Shown here: positions 55,912 to 64,000 of the stretch, one piece after another | Layout: every line of letters begins with the position of its first letter | Numbering within the stretch: position 1 is the first letter of the stretch | DNA from: Nocardiopsis coralli | GTDB taxonomy: Bacteria > Actinomycetota > Actinomycetes > Streptosporangiales > Streptosporangiaceae | NCBI RefSeq assembly: GCF_014892575.1 | Contig: NZ_JADBGI010000025.1 | Span: 1 to 64,000 of the forward strand | Direction of reading: 5' to 3' | DNA length: 64,000 nucleotides | Notes under the pieces: generated by a model | What the model saw: the letters and a program-made list of their open reading frames with translations, nothing else | The model's database searches: none | What the model was told of the DNA's origin: nothing | Position numbers and translations under genes: made by a program

Positions 55912-56763
55912 GTGAGGACGCGTCTCAGCCTGTCCGTACGAGGCAAACGGCTGCTGCGTGAGCTCAAGCGCCTCCGGACCGAACGAGGCATGAGCCCAGA
56001 AGACGTCGCCGGCCAGTTGGGCTGGCACAGGACGAAGCTGTACCGGATCGAGCGCGGCCAGAGCCGACTCATCCTCGATGATCTCGATGAGCTCCTGGAG
56101 CTGTACGGGGTGCGGTCACCAGAACGCGAATCCCTGTTCAAGCTCGGCAAGGAAGCATGGAAACGTGGCTGGTGGTTGGCCTACCGGGACCTCTACCAGG
56201 GCGAAAGCTTCTTCGTCATGGAGAACGACGCCGCCAGAATCAGTTTCCACGCGCCCACCCTGCTCCCCGGACTGCTCCAGACCGAACACTACGCACGGCG
56301 GATCATCCGCACTATGGACCCCATCTGCGATGACGACGAGGTGGAACGTCAGGTCTCGGCCCGCGTGGAACGCCAAGGCGTACTCTCCCGAGCAGACCCC
56401 CCGATCGTCACCGCCGTTATCGATGAGGGCGTCCTTCGTCGAAGCTCGGGCTCAAGAGTTACCGACCGGGAACAACTACAGCATCTGCTCCACCTGAGCC
56501 AGTTCCCTCACATCGACCTTCGTGTGGTTCCGTTCAGCTCCGGTGTCTACATGGGCCAAGCCGGTCAGTTCACGGTCTTCGAGTTCCCTGACGACGGCGA
56601 CAGTCCTGTGGCCTACCAGGAAGGCCTCTTCGGCGACGTCTACGTGGAAGATTCCGACGATTTGGCGCGGTATACGCTGGCCCGGACCGAATCTCTCGGC
56701 GCTGCGCTCAACCCCCAGGAAACCCAAGCGCTGCTGTCGGACCTGCTGAAGGAGAACGAGTAG
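55912..56763 (+). CDS. XRE-family regulator with DUF5753 domain
   Basis: 283 residues. The N-terminal helix-turn-helix (LRELKRLRTERGMSPEDVAGQLGWHRTKLYRIERGQSRL) is followed by the DUF5753 sensor-like domain (ENDAARISFHAPTLLPGLLQTEHYARRI... LDLRVVPFSSGVYMGQAGQFTVFEF). GTG start preceded by GGAGGGAG with 5 bases' spacing; an ATG/GTG 15-18 codons upstream lacks a ribosome site. Its stop abuts the ATG of the DUF397 gene, so they form one message, like other whiJ-type pairs. Confidence 0.9.
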   Translation: MRTRLSLSVRGKRLLRELKRLRTERGMSPEDVAGQLGWHRTKLYRIERGQSRLILDDLDELLELYGVRSPERESLFKLGKEAWKRGWWLAYRDLYQGESFFVMENDAARISFHAPTLLPGLLQTEHYARRIIRTMDPICDDDEVERQVSARVERQGVLSRADPPIVTAVIDEGVLRRSSGSRVTDREQLQHLLHLSQFPHIDLRVVPFSSGVYMGQAGQFTVFEFPDDGDSPVAYQEGLFGDVYVEDSDDLARYTLARTESLGAALNPQETQALLSDLLKENE

Positions 56764-56955
56764 ATGAGTGACGCGAGAGCGCCGCTGTGGCGGACCAGCA
56801 GCTACAGCGGAGCCGGCAAGGAGTGCGTCGAGGTGGCGGACAACGCCGGCGGCGCACTGGTCCGCGACTCCAAGCAGCCCGAACAGGGCCACATCACCAT
56901 CCCCAGCCACGGATGGAACACATTCCTCACAGCCCTCAAGGCCCCCAGAAGCTGA
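56764..56955 (+). CDS. DUF397 protein (first copy)
   Basis: 63 residues: WRTSSYSGAGKECVEVADNAGGALVRDSKQPEQGHI... is the DUF397 signature. Small partner of the upstream XRE regulator, starting directly after its stop. In Streptomyces such pairs affect development and antibiotic production; this protein's target is the adjacent regulator by analogy. Confidence 0.92.
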   Translation: MSDARAPLWRTSSYSGAGKECVEVADNAGGALVRDSKQPEQGHITIPSHGWNTFLTALKAPRS

Positions 56956-56974
56956 ACGGCCCCGGAAAGAAGAT

Positions 56975-57012
56975 GGGGCCTGCGGTCCGCATGTGTTCGG
57001 ACCGCAGGCCCC
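56975..57012 (+). terminator. Terminator after DUF397 copy 1
   Basis: Perfect 15-bp stem (GGGGCCTGCGGTCCG / CGGACCGCAGGCCCC) with an 8-base loop, 20 bases after the stop. Confidence 0.85.
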
Positions 57013-57041
57013 AGGGAAGAGACGAGCGTTCGATTCGGAGT

Positions 57042-57304
57042 GTGTGCGGAGCCCTCTGAGGGCGAACCCCGCACACACCATGCGCCGCCCCGCGCGCGAT
57101 CCGCTCAGCCCTCGCGCGAGGCCGCGGCGGCCGGAGCCGCATCAGCAACCGGACTCGGAGTTGTCCGGTGAGGGGACTGACGAGCCCGGCCGCAACACCT
57201 CCATCATCCGTTCCAGACGCTCCGTACCGCAGGATGCAAGCACTCCACGGCCACATCCGGACACCCCGTGTAAGCGATGTAAGCGCAAGCCTCACCCTTG
57301 GGAC
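57042..57304. repeat. Dispersed repeat, copy 2
   Basis: Homologous to copy 1 along its length, with GTGTGTGCGGAG / CCCCGCACACACC at the start, CATCATCCG in the middle and CCACATCCGGACACCCCGTGTAAGCGATGTAAGCGCAAGC at the end. It directly precedes the duplicated DUF397 gene. Confidence 0.75.
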
Positions 57305-57346
57305 AGAGGACCCCTACGGTCGAACCTGCTGAAGGAGAACCAGCGA

Positions 57347-57538
57347 ATGAGTGACGCGAGAGCGCCGCTGTGGCGGACCAGCAGCTACTCGAAGGCCAGT
57401 GGCGAGTGCGTCGAGGTGGCCGACAACGTCGGCGACGTGCTGATCCGGGACTCCGAGCAGCGCGAACAGGGCCACATCACCATCCCGGGCCATGGGTGGA
57501 GCATGTTCCTCACGACGCTCAAAGCCCCCAACAGCTGA
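57347..57538 (+). CDS. DUF397 protein (second copy)
   Basis: 63 residues, very similar to the first copy (MSDARAPLWRTSSYS...GECVEVADNVGDVLIRDSEQ...). The 26 bases before its ATG also match the end of the XRE gene (CCTGCTGAAGGAGAAC), showing that a block including the 3' end of the regulator gene was duplicated. It carries its own ribosome site, GGAG, but no adjacent regulator. Confidence 0.9.
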   Translation: MSDARAPLWRTSSYSKASGECVEVADNVGDVLIRDSEQREQGHITIPGHGWSMFLTTLKAPNS

Positions 57539-57637
57539 GCGTCGGGAAAGAGAACCCTCGGGAAGAGGGCGCGGCCTGCACGCCGGGGTGAGGTCGGCCC
57601 CGCAGGCGCCGGGAGGGGCGGGCCGTTGGTTGGCCTG

Positions 57638-57825
57638 GTGCGCGCGGGGCTCGAAGGGGGTTGCTTGAGCCCCGCGCACGTCCTGGGAAGCGGCCTCGGA
57701 GCGTGCCCCCGGCGACGAGGGGCGGCCTTGCGCTTCACCCTCATCATTGCGCATCGACGCAGGCCAGGACGGTTGGATCACCCCCGTGGCCGGATGCGGA
57801 CACACGATGTAAGCGCCCGAGCAGC
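57638..57825. repeat. Dispersed repeat, copy 3 (partial, diverged)
   Basis: Begins with GTGCGCGCGGGGCTC / GAGCCCCGCGCAC, keeps a CATCATTGCG stretch and ends in GGCCGGATGCGGACACACGATGTAAGCGCCC. It is shorter and more diverged than copies 1 and 2, and follows the second DUF397 gene. The surrounding gap (57539-58009) holds nothing else besides the atp-operon terminator. Confidence 0.55.
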
Positions 57826-57921
57826 GAGAGCCACGTGCCAACCCCCGCGTTTACAGCCCAGACAGACGTTTTCCCTGTTCAAGAGGGATCCAGCGCTCAG
57901 CGCGGTGCGCTTACGCAAAAC

Positions 57922-57955
57922 CGTCGGCGCTCACATCTTCGTGTGAGCGCCGACG
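57922..57955 (-). terminator. Terminator of the ATP synthase/DUF2550 operon
   Basis: Perfect 14-bp stem (CGTCGGCGCTCACA and its complement) with a 6-base loop; in minus orientation it is followed by GGTTTTGCG. Lies 55 bases past the DUF2550 stop. Confidence 0.85.
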
Positions 57956-58009
57956 AAAGACCAGAAACCACCGGCGACCGGGGAGCGCGGAACGCCGACC
58001 CCGGGGTCC

Positions 58010-58495
58010 TCACGCCTCCCAGTGCGTCCCGGGGGGCATCGACTCCAGCCACGACAGGAACCCGGTCATCGCCATCTCGCCCATCGCGAGCTCGAAGGCG
58101 GCCTCCGTCGGGTCCTCGCCCTCGGCGGTCAACCACCCGAGGCTGACCACGCTCACGTCGGCGGGCAGCCGGTCGCGGTCCTCGGGCGTGGGGGAACGCC
58201 GCCCCACAATGACAAGACCGCGGCGCGACAGCGTAGCTGTCGGCCGCGGTCTGAGCGAGAAGATCGGGAACCAGCCGAGGCTCTCCGAGCCGTACCGGCC
58301 GAAACCGATACGCCATACACCTCGGCGTCCCCGAGCTCCGGGCGCACGCAGATAACACTCGACCGCGCCGCCGCGCCGCTCGATCACCGAACGGCGCAAC
58401 GCGCCGGCGAGCAGGACCACCGCCCCGACCAGGAGCACGGCCAGCAGCGTCCACTGCGCGGTCTCGAACCCGATCCCCGACAGCAGCCGCTCCAT
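58010..58495 (-). CDS. DUF2550 membrane protein
   Basis: 161 residues. An N-terminal transmembrane helix (QWTLLAVLLVGAVVLLAGAL) precedes a cytoplasmic domain with ECYLRAPGARGRRGVWRIGFGRYGSESLGWFPIFSLRPRP and VSLGWLTAEGEDPTEAAFELAM. This family sits just after atpC in many actinobacteria (Rv1312 in M. tuberculosis), possibly assisting ATP synthase, but no role is established. The ATG of MERLLSGIG is chosen; upstream in-frame residues overlap atpC. Confidence 0.9.
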   Translation of the reverse strand: MERLLSGIGFETAQWTLLAVLLVGAVVLLAGALRRSVIERRGGAVECYLRAPGARGRRGVWRIGFGRYGSESLGWFPIFSLRPRPTATLSRRGLVIVGRRSPTPEDRDRLPADVSVVSLGWLTAEGEDPTEAAFELAMGEMAMTGFLSWLESMPPGTHWEA

Positions 58496-58511
58496 GACCA
58501 CCCAGTCCGTT

Positions 58512-58901
58512 CTAGGCGACGTCCTCGCCGGCAGCACGCAGACGGCTGCGGGCGCGGCCGAGAGCGACGTTGTCGCCCTCCTCGGTCGCGGTCGTCAGCG
58601 CCGTGCGTGCACGGTCCACATCGATGTCCTCGGCGAGCTCGGCGGTCTCGGCGAGGATGGACACCCGACCCTCACCCGAAACCGAGACGAACCCGCTGTG
58701 CGCGGCGACCCGGACCTCACCGGTCTCGCGCGCACCCAGTACGCGAACGACGGCGTCGTGGGCGAGAACCGAGAGCACCGGGACGTGCCCGGGCTGAACG
58801 CCGATCTCACCCTCGACGGTCTTCGCGATGACCATGTCGCCCTCGCCGGCCCAAACCTCGTGCTCGGGCGAGACGATCTCGACGAAAAGCTTCTTCGACA
58901 C
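58512..58901 (-). CDS. atpC: ATP synthase epsilon subunit
   Basis: 129 residues, F1 central-stalk subunit that couples rotation and regulates ATPase activity. N-terminal beta sandwich (KLFVEIVSPEHEVWAGEGDMVIAKTVEGEIGVQPGHVPVLSVL) and C-terminal helix pair (ARTALTTATEEGDNVALGRARSRLRAA). GAGGAG lies 9 bases before this GTG; a GTG two codons upstream is spaced only 3 bases and is less likely. Sixteen bases separate it from DUF2550. Confidence 0.95.
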   Translation of the reverse strand: MSKKLFVEIVSPEHEVWAGEGDMVIAKTVEGEIGVQPGHVPVLSVLAHDAVVRVLGARETGEVRVAAHSGFVSVSGEGRVSILAETAELAEDIDVDRARTALTTATEEGDNVALGRARSRLRAAGEDVA

Positions 58902-59030
58902 TGCCACAAACTCCTCGGCTAGCGGGTGGGTTCGGCCGGGCCGGCCCCGACTCGTTTCCTTCGGGGCGGCCCGGCCCGACTATCCCGCCCGACGCCCGCC
59001 CACGATCGGGGACGGACGCATGGCGCGGTT

Positions 59031-60491
59031 CTAGCCTTCCTGCAGCTTCTTGGCCTTCTCGACGACCATCTCGATGTTGCCGGCGTCGAGGAAGGCCTGC
59101 TCGGGCAGGTGGTCGTACTCGCCGTCGCAGACCGCCTTGAAGGAGGAGATCGTCTCCTCCAGCGGCACGAACACGCCCGGGTTGCCGGTGAACTTCTCGG
59201 CGACGAACATGTTCTGCGAGAGGAAGCGCTCCAGGCGGCGGGCCCGGTTCACGACGACCTTGTCCTCCTCGGACAGCTCGTCCATACCGAGGATCGCGAT
59301 CTGGTCCTGCAGGTCGTTGTTGCGCTGCAGGATCTCCTTGACGCGCTGGGCGACGTCGTAGTGCTCCTGGCCCACGTACTGCGGGTCGAGGATGCGCGAG
59401 GACGAGGCCAGCGGGTCCACCGCCGGGTAGATACCCTTCTGCGAGATCGGGCGGGAGAGCTCCGTCGTCGCGTCCAGGTGGGCGAACGTGGTCGCCGGCG
59501 CCGGGTCGGTGTAGTCGTCCGCGGGCACGTAGATCGCCTGCATCGAGGTGATCGAGTTACCGCGCGTCGAGGTGATGCGCTCCTGCAGCTGACCCATCTC
59601 GTCAGCCAGGTTGGGCTGGTAACCCACGGCCGAGGGCATACGGCCCAGCAGCGTGGAGACCTCCATACCCGCCTGGGTGAAGCGGAAGATGTTGTCGATG
59701 AACAGCAGCACGTCCTGGTTCTGGACGTCGCGGAAGTACTCCGCCATCGTCAGAGCCGAGAGCGCGACGCGCAGACGGGTGCCCGGGGGCTCGTCCATCT
59801 GGCCGAAGACGAGCGCGGTGTCCGGGAGGACCCCCATCTCGTCCATCTCCAGGAAGAGGTCCGTACCCTCACGGGTGCGCTCACCGACACCGGCGAACAC
59901 GGACACACCACCGAAGTTGCGGGCGATACGGGTGATCATCTCCTGGATGAGCACCGTCTTGCCCACACCGGCGCCGCCGAACAGACCGATCTTCCCGCCA
60001 CGCACGTACGGCGTGAGCAGGTCGATGACCTTGATGCCGGTGACCAGCATCTCGGTCTTGGACTCGAGCTGGTCGAAGGACGGCGCCTTGCGGTGGATGG
60101 GCCACCGCTCGCTGACCTGCAGCTCGGAGCTGGGCACGTCCATGGACTCGCCCAGCGTGTTGAACACGTGGCCCTTGACGCCGTCGCCGACGGGCACGCT
60201 GATGGGCGCACCGGTGTCGCGCACCTCGGCGCCGCGGACGAGACCGTCCTGCGGGGCCAGGGCGATCGCACGCACCTGGTTGTCACCCAGGTGCTGGGCG
60301 ACCTCGAGCGTGAGGGTCTTGGTCTCGCCGCCCAGCGTCACGTCGACGTGGAGGGCGTTGTAGATCTCGGGGATGGAGCCCACGGGGAACTCCACATCGA
60401 GGACCGGGCCGGTGACCCGGGAGATGCGGCCGGTGGCGGTGGCGCCAGCGCCGGCCGTCCCTTCAGCAGTCGCAGTCACTTTCTTACTCAC
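59031..60491 (-). CDS. atpD: ATP synthase beta subunit
   Basis: 486 residues, catalytic F1 subunit. Walker A GGAGVGKTVLIQE, the catalytic Glu region GVGERTREGTDLF, Walker B VLLFIDNIFRFTQAG, and VYVPADDYTDPAPATTFAHLDATTELSR (DELSEED acidic loop in LGMDELSEEDKVVVNRARR) are all intact. The first GTG overlaps the end of atpG; a second GTG four codons later follows the atpG stop more closely, so either could be used. Confidence 0.95.
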   Translation of the reverse strand: MSKKVTATAEGTAGAGATATGRISRVTGPVLDVEFPVGSIPEIYNALHVDVTLGGETKTLTLEVAQHLGDNQVRAIALAPQDGLVRGAEVRDTGAPISVPVGDGVKGHVFNTLGESMDVPSSELQVSERWPIHRKAPSFDQLESKTEMLVTGIKVIDLLTPYVRGGKIGLFGGAGVGKTVLIQEMITRIARNFGGVSVFAGVGERTREGTDLFLEMDEMGVLPDTALVFGQMDEPPGTRLRVALSALTMAEYFRDVQNQDVLLFIDNIFRFTQAGMEVSTLLGRMPSAVGYQPNLADEMGQLQERITSTRGNSITSMQAIYVPADDYTDPAPATTFAHLDATTELSRPISQKGIYPAVDPLASSSRILDPQYVGQEHYDVAQRVKEILQRNNDLQDQIAILGMDELSEEDKVVVNRARRLERFLSQNMFVAEKFTGNPGVFVPLEETISSFKAVCDGEYDHLPEQAFLDAGNIEMVVEKAKKLQEG

Positions 60492-61404
60492 TTCCCGCGC
60501 TGGCACCAGAGAGGGCGTCGGCGCCGCCGACAATCTCACTGATCTCGTTGGTGATCTCGGCCTGACGCGCCTGGTTGGCCAGGCGGGTCAGGTTCTTGGC
60601 GAGCTCCTCGGCGTTGTCCGTGGCGGCCTTCATGGCTGCACGGCGCGACGCCTGCTGGGAGGCGGCCGACTCCAGGAGGGAGAAGTAGATCCTGTTGGTC
60701 ACGTACTGCGGGAGCAGCTGGTCCAGGACCTCCTCGGCGGAGGGCTCGAACTCGTACAGCGGCAGTGCCTCGCCACCGTGCTGCTCCTGCAGCTCCTCCT
60801 CGTCGACCTCTTCGACCTCCAGCGGGAGGGCACGCACCGAGCCCGCTGTCTGGGTCAGCATCGAGACGAACTCGGTGGAGACCACGTGGATCTCGTCCAC
60901 GCCGCCTTCCTCGGTGTCCTGGGAGAACTTCTCCATGAGGGTGGAACCGATGTCCTGGGCGTCGGCGTAGGACGGGCGCTCGGTGATGCCCTCCCACGAG
61001 CCCTCGATCGGACGCTCGCGGAACTTGTAGAAGGCGATCCCCTTGCGGCCGACCATGTAGGTGACGACCTCCTTGCCCTGCTCATGGAGGAGCTGGGTCA
61101 GGGATTCGGCCTCCTTCATGACGTTGGCCGAGAAAGCTCCGGCCAGACCCTTGTCACTGGAGACGACGAGAACGGCAGCACGCTTGGGGTTCTCGGCCTC
61201 GCTCAGCAGCGGGTGGTCCTCCACCCGGCTGGCCAGGGCCGAGACCGCACGTGTGATCTCCCGTGCGTAGGGGCCGGCAGCCTCGGCCGCGCGCTGCGCC
61301 TTGGTGATGCGCGTCGCGGCGATGAGCTCCATCGCGCGGGTGATCTTGGCCATCGACTTCGTCGACTTGATCCTCCGGCGATAGACGCGAAGCTGTGCAC
61401 CCAT
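60484..61404 (-). CDS. atpG: ATP synthase gamma subunit
   Basis: 306 residues, rotating central shaft. N-terminal coiled coil MGAQLRVYRRRIKSTKSMAKITRAMELIAATRI and C-terminal coiled coil ESAASQQASRRAAMKAATDNAEELAKNLTRLANQARQAEITNEISEIVGGADAL are characteristic. An acidic insertion (EVEEVDEEELQEQHGGE, around residues 200-215) is typical of actinobacterial gamma subunits. Starts 3 bases after the atpA stop. Confidence 0.95.
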   Translation of the reverse strand: MGAQLRVYRRRIKSTKSMAKITRAMELIAATRITKAQRAAEAAGPYAREITRAVSALASRVEDHPLLSEAENPKRAAVLVVSSDKGLAGAFSANVMKEAESLTQLLHEQGKEVVTYMVGRKGIAFYKFRERPIEGSWEGITERPSYADAQDIGSTLMEKFSQDTEEGGVDEIHVVSTEFVSMLTQTAGSVRALPLEVEEVDEEELQEQHGGEALPLYEFEPSAEEVLDQLLPQYVTNRIYFSLLESAASQQASRRAAMKAATDNAEELAKNLTRLANQARQAEITNEISEIVGGADALSGASAGSE

Positions 61405-61407
61405 GGG

Positions 61408-63048
61408 TTACTTCCCGCCCTTGGCGACCTTGATGGTCTCCTGGCCGACCTTCTCCTGCTCGAGAGCCTCGGGCTCCGCCTCCTGGCCGAGCAGCGTGCC
61501 GGCCGAGGTCTGGAAGCCCTGCTTGAACTTCTCGATCGCGTTCTCGAGAGCGCTGCGGGTCTCGTCCTCGAACTTGCCGCTCTCGCGGATGTTGTCGAGG
61601 ATGCCCTTGTGCTCGCGCTCGAGGTAGGAGAGGAAGTCGTCCTCGAAACGGCGCACGTCCTCGACCGGGACGTCGTCCACGTGGCCGGAGGTACCGGCCC
61701 AGGTGGAGACGACGGTCTTCTCCATCGCGAAGGGCGAGTACTGCCCCTGCTTGAGGAGCTCCATCATGCGCTCACCGCGGGCGAGCTGCTGCTTGGAGAC
61801 CGCGTCCAGGTCGGAACCGAAGGCCGAGAACGCCTCGAGCTCGCGGTACTGTGCCAGGCTCAGACGCAGGCTGCCGGAGACCTTCTTGGTCGCCTTGGTC
61901 TGCGCGGAACCACCCACACGGGAGACCGAGATACCGACGTCGATCGCCGGGCGCTGGCCCTGGTTGAACATGTCCGAGTCCAGGAAGACCTGGCCGTCGG
62001 TGATGGAGATGACGTTGGTCGGGATGTAGGCCGAGACGTCACCCGCCTTCGTCTCGATGATCGGCAGGGCCGTCATCGAACCGGCGCCCATCTCGTCGGA
62101 GAGCTTGGCGCAGCGCTCCAGGAGACGGGAGTGCAGGTAGAAGACGTCACCGGGGTAGGCCTCACGGCCCGGCGGGCGGCGCAGCAGCAGCGACACCGCA
62201 CGGTAGGCCTCCGCCTGCTTGCTCAGGTCGTCGAAGACGATGAGCACGTGCTTGCCCTGGTACATCCAGTGCTGGCCCAGGGCCGAACCGGTGAAGGGCG
62301 ACAGGTACTTGAAGCCGGCCGGGTCGGACGCCGGGGCGGCGACGATGGTGGTGTAGTCCATCGCGCCGGCCTCCTCGAGGGCGCCGCGCACGGAGGCGAT
62401 GGTCGTGCCCTTCTGGCCGACGGCGACGTAGATGCAGCGCACCTGCTTGTCGGGGTCGCCGGACTCCCAGTTGGCCTTCTGGTTGATGATCGCGTCGATG
62501 CCGACCGCGGTCTTACCCGTCTGACGGTCACCGATGAGCAGCTGGCGCTGCCCGCGACCGATGGGGGTCATGGTGTCGATCGCCTTGATACCGGTCTGGA
62601 GGGGCTCCTCGACCGGCTGGCGCTGCATCACGGTCGCGGCCTGGACCTCCAGGTCGCGGCGCTCGTCGGAGGCGATCTCGCCCTTGCCGTCGATCGGCTG
62701 ACCGAGGGGGTCGATCACGCGCCCGAGGAAGTCGTCCCCGACCGGCACCGAGAGGACCTGGCCGGTGCGGCGCACCTGCTGGCCCTCCTCGATGCCCGTG
62801 AAGTCACCCAGCACCACGACACCGATCTCGCCGATCTCGAGGTTCTGGGCCATGCCCAGTGTGCCGTCCTCGAACTGAAGCAGCTCGTTCGCCATCGCCG
62901 AGGGAAGGCCACCGACGCGGGCGATGCCGTCACCGGAGTAGATGACGGTACCCACCTCTTCCGCGCGGGTGGCACCAGGCTCGTACGACTGGACGAAGCG
63001 CTGTAGCGCGTCCCGGATCTCGTCCGGTCGGATCGTCAGCTCCGCCAT
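61408..63048 (-). CDS. atpA: ATP synthase alpha subunit
   Basis: 546 residues, non-catalytic nucleotide-binding F1 subunit. Walker A GDRQTGKTAVGID, arginine-finger segment within VSISVTRVGG-type region (DVGISVSRVGGSAQTKA), and RPDEIRDALQRFVQSYE at the N terminus. A C-terminal acidic, Gln/Glu-rich extension (EQEKVGQETIKVAKGGK) is longer than in E. coli. ATG as start; AAGGA is upstream but distant. Confidence 0.95.
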   Translation of the reverse strand: MAELTIRPDEIRDALQRFVQSYEPGATRAEEVGTVIYSGDGIARVGGLPSAMANELLQFEDGTLGMAQNLEIGEIGVVVLGDFTGIEEGQQVRRTGQVLSVPVGDDFLGRVIDPLGQPIDGKGEIASDERRDLEVQAATVMQRQPVEEPLQTGIKAIDTMTPIGRGQRQLLIGDRQTGKTAVGIDAIINQKANWESGDPDKQVRCIYVAVGQKGTTIASVRGALEEAGAMDYTTIVAAPASDPAGFKYLSPFTGSALGQHWMYQGKHVLIVFDDLSKQAEAYRAVSLLLRRPPGREAYPGDVFYLHSRLLERCAKLSDEMGAGSMTALPIIETKAGDVSAYIPTNVISITDGQVFLDSDMFNQGQRPAIDVGISVSRVGGSAQTKATKKVSGSLRLSLAQYRELEAFSAFGSDLDAVSKQQLARGERMMELLKQGQYSPFAMEKTVVSTWAGTSGHVDDVPVEDVRRFEDDFLSYLEREHKGILDNIRESGKFEDETRSALENAIEKFKQGFQTSAGTLLGQEAEPEALEQEKVGQETIKVAKGGK

Positions 63049-63121
63049 CTCTACGTTGTCCTTGCTCTCAAATGGCGCCGGGCCGGCGCCGTGCGTGCTT
63101 GCCTTGCGTTGTTCGCGTGTG

Positions 63122-63943
63122 TCAGCCGGCCAGACGGCGCTGGACCTCAGCGATGCGCCCGGCGATGGTGCCGTCGATGACCTCGTCACCCACGCGGACC
63201 GAAAGGCCACCCACGATGTCGGGGTCGACCTCGGTGTTGAGGTGGATGGCGCGGTCGTACTTGCGGGTCAGGAGAGTCCTGAGCCGCTCCAGCTGCGCCT
63301 CGCTCAGCGGGTGGGCACTGCGCACCACAGCGATGTAACGCTGGGCGCGGTCGGCGACCAACTGCCCGAGGTGCTCGAGCGCCTGTTCCAGGGTACGTCC
63401 CCGCGGACGGGTGACCGCTTGGCCGACCAGAGCCAGCGTCGCGGAGTTCACCTTGCCCGAGAGCAGGTTCTCCACCAGGGAGAACAGCTGGGACTCCTCC
63501 ACACCTTCCCGGGTCAGGGCAGCGCGCAGCTCGGGCTCGGAGATGACGATCCGCTGGAAGCGGAACAGCTCGTCCTCGAGCTCGTCCAACCGCGTGCCCT
63601 CGACCGAGGTGACGGTCGCGTAGACCGCCAGGCGCTCCAGGGCGTTGGTCATGTCGCGCGCACCGGACCAGGGCTGGGAGACGACGTCGTTGACCACGAT
63701 GACCGTGGACGGCGACACCTTGCCCTCGAGGACCTGTCCCACGAGGCCGGTCTTGGCCTCGACGGGGTTGGCCTGGTCCGCGAGCCAGCGGCGGAGCGAG
63801 TGCTCGCGGTCGAGCACTGCCACGACCTCGAAGAGCTCGCTCCCGAGGGAGACCGCGTGCTGGGCGGCGTCCGCCGACGCCAGGACGTTCTCGTCCAGGC
63901 GCCGGGTCGCCTCAGCCAGGGAGTTTCGGCTGATCCCACGCAT
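63122..63943 (-). CDS. atpH: ATP synthase delta subunit
   Basis: 273 residues, peripheral-stalk subunit linking F1 to subunit b; full actinobacterial length, longer than the roughly 177-residue E. coli protein because of an N-terminal extension. The C-terminal part RAQRYIAVVRSAHPLSEAQLERLRTLLTRKYDRAIHLNTEVDPDIVGGLSVRVGDEVIDGTIAGRIAEVQRRL is the diagnostic OSCP signature. Its ATG overlaps the atpF stop (ATGA). Confidence 0.94.
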   Translation of the reverse strand: MRGISRNSLAEATRRLDENVLASADAAQHAVSLGSELFEVVAVLDREHSLRRWLADQANPVEAKTGLVGQVLEGKVSPSTVIVVNDVVSQPWSGARDMTNALERLAVYATVTSVEGTRLDELEDELFRFQRIVISEPELRAALTREGVEESQLFSLVENLLSGKVNSATLALVGQAVTRPRGRTLEQALEHLGQLVADRAQRYIAVVRSAHPLSEAQLERLRTLLTRKYDRAIHLNTEVDPDIVGGLSVRVGDEVIDGTIAGRIAEVQRRLAG

Positions 63944-64000
63944 CAGCGCACCTCGGCTTGCTTGGTGCTCTCGCTCTGCTCCAGCTCCTCGAGGAACCGG
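63943..64000 (-). CDS. atpF: ATP synthase subunit b, C-terminal end (truncated by the window)
   Basis: Only the last 18 codons are inside the window, ending ...RFLEELEQSESTKQAEVR; the rest lies beyond the right edge. The stop overlaps the atpH start (ATGA). Identity rests on the operon order and the charged helical C terminus. Confidence 0.8.
   Translation of the reverse strand, partial: RFLEELEQSESTKQAEVR

Overview
High-GC (about 72%) actinobacterial chromosome segment. Gene content and order point to a filamentous actinomycete, most likely Nocardiopsis or a close relative (Streptosporangiales). The evidence is the mycothiol-dependent dehydrogenase, NucS/EndoMS in place of MutS/MutL, a class E sortase, a FilP/Scy-type polarity protein, XRE/DUF397 pairs and the CysM/CysO/Mec cysteine pathway. 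Nearly all genes are ordinary chromosomal ones. I see no phage, plasmid or IS element and no rRNA or tRNA gene.

Layout. (1) 0.4-4.7 kb: rdgB, rph, an Rv1339-type metallo-hydrolase, cysM, cysO and mec on the minus strand, as in the Mycobacterium tuberculosis Rv1334-Rv1341 region. (2) 4.9-7.9 kb: pncB and pncA (NAD salvage), convergent with trpS. (3) 8-12.4 kb: a histidine kinase and a LuxR-type response regulator on the plus strand, separated by a minus-strand ABC-2 exporter operon. (4) 12.5-13.1 kb: a MazEF-like toxin-antitoxin pair. (5) 13.1-22.3 kb: secreted M43 metalloprotease, DEAD/DEAH helicase, class E sortase with a small membrane partner, DUF3039, YqgE/AlgH, NAD-malic enzyme, a cytidylate-kinase-like protein and a thioredoxin-fold/TPR protein. 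(6) 22.4-31.5 kb: acyl-CoA mutase module (an isobutyryl-CoA-mutase-type large subunit, MarR regulator, MeaB GTPase, thiolase, methylmalonyl-CoA epimerase) and a FilP/Scy-like coiled-coil protein, interrupted by a frameshifted GH18 chitinase. (7) 31.95-32.62 kb: a non-coding, degenerate repeat array. (8) 32.6-40.6 kb: hydrolase, 3-hydroxybutyryl-CoA dehydrogenase, nucS, an ABC-2/histidine kinase/response regulator operon and a DUF1707 protein. (9) 40.9-47.8 kb: M28 aminopeptidase, cobalamin adenosyltransferase, LysR, mycothiol-dependent formaldehyde detoxification pair, AraC and VOC protein. (10) 48-54.5 kb: a giant single-chain acyl-CoA carboxylase with the domain order of eukaryotic ACC, followed by an InhA/FabI enoyl reductase. 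(11) 54.6-57.9 kb: an ATP-binding/XRE/DUF397 regulatory locus bracketed by three copies of a dispersed repeat, with a duplicated DUF397 gene. (12) 58-64 kb: DUF2550 and the F-type ATP synthase operon (atpC, D, G, A, H and the end of atpF).

Functional threads. Acyl-CoA metabolism recurs: icmA, meaB, epimerase, thiolase, hydroxybutyryl-CoA dehydrogenase, cobalamin adenosyltransferase (which makes the cofactor of the mutase), single-chain carboxylase and FabI. From memory, the order adenosyltransferase / hbd / nucS / filP-scy / epimerase / thiolase / meaB / icmA next to the ATP synthase operon resembles the Streptomyces coelicolor SCO5366-SCO5415 region, so this is an old core neighbourhood with local insertions. 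Many genes have a -10-like hexamer only 6-7 nt before the start codon, which suggests abundant leaderless transcripts. The most unusual items are the eukaryote-like carboxylase, the degenerate repeat array and the repeat-flanked DUF397 locus.
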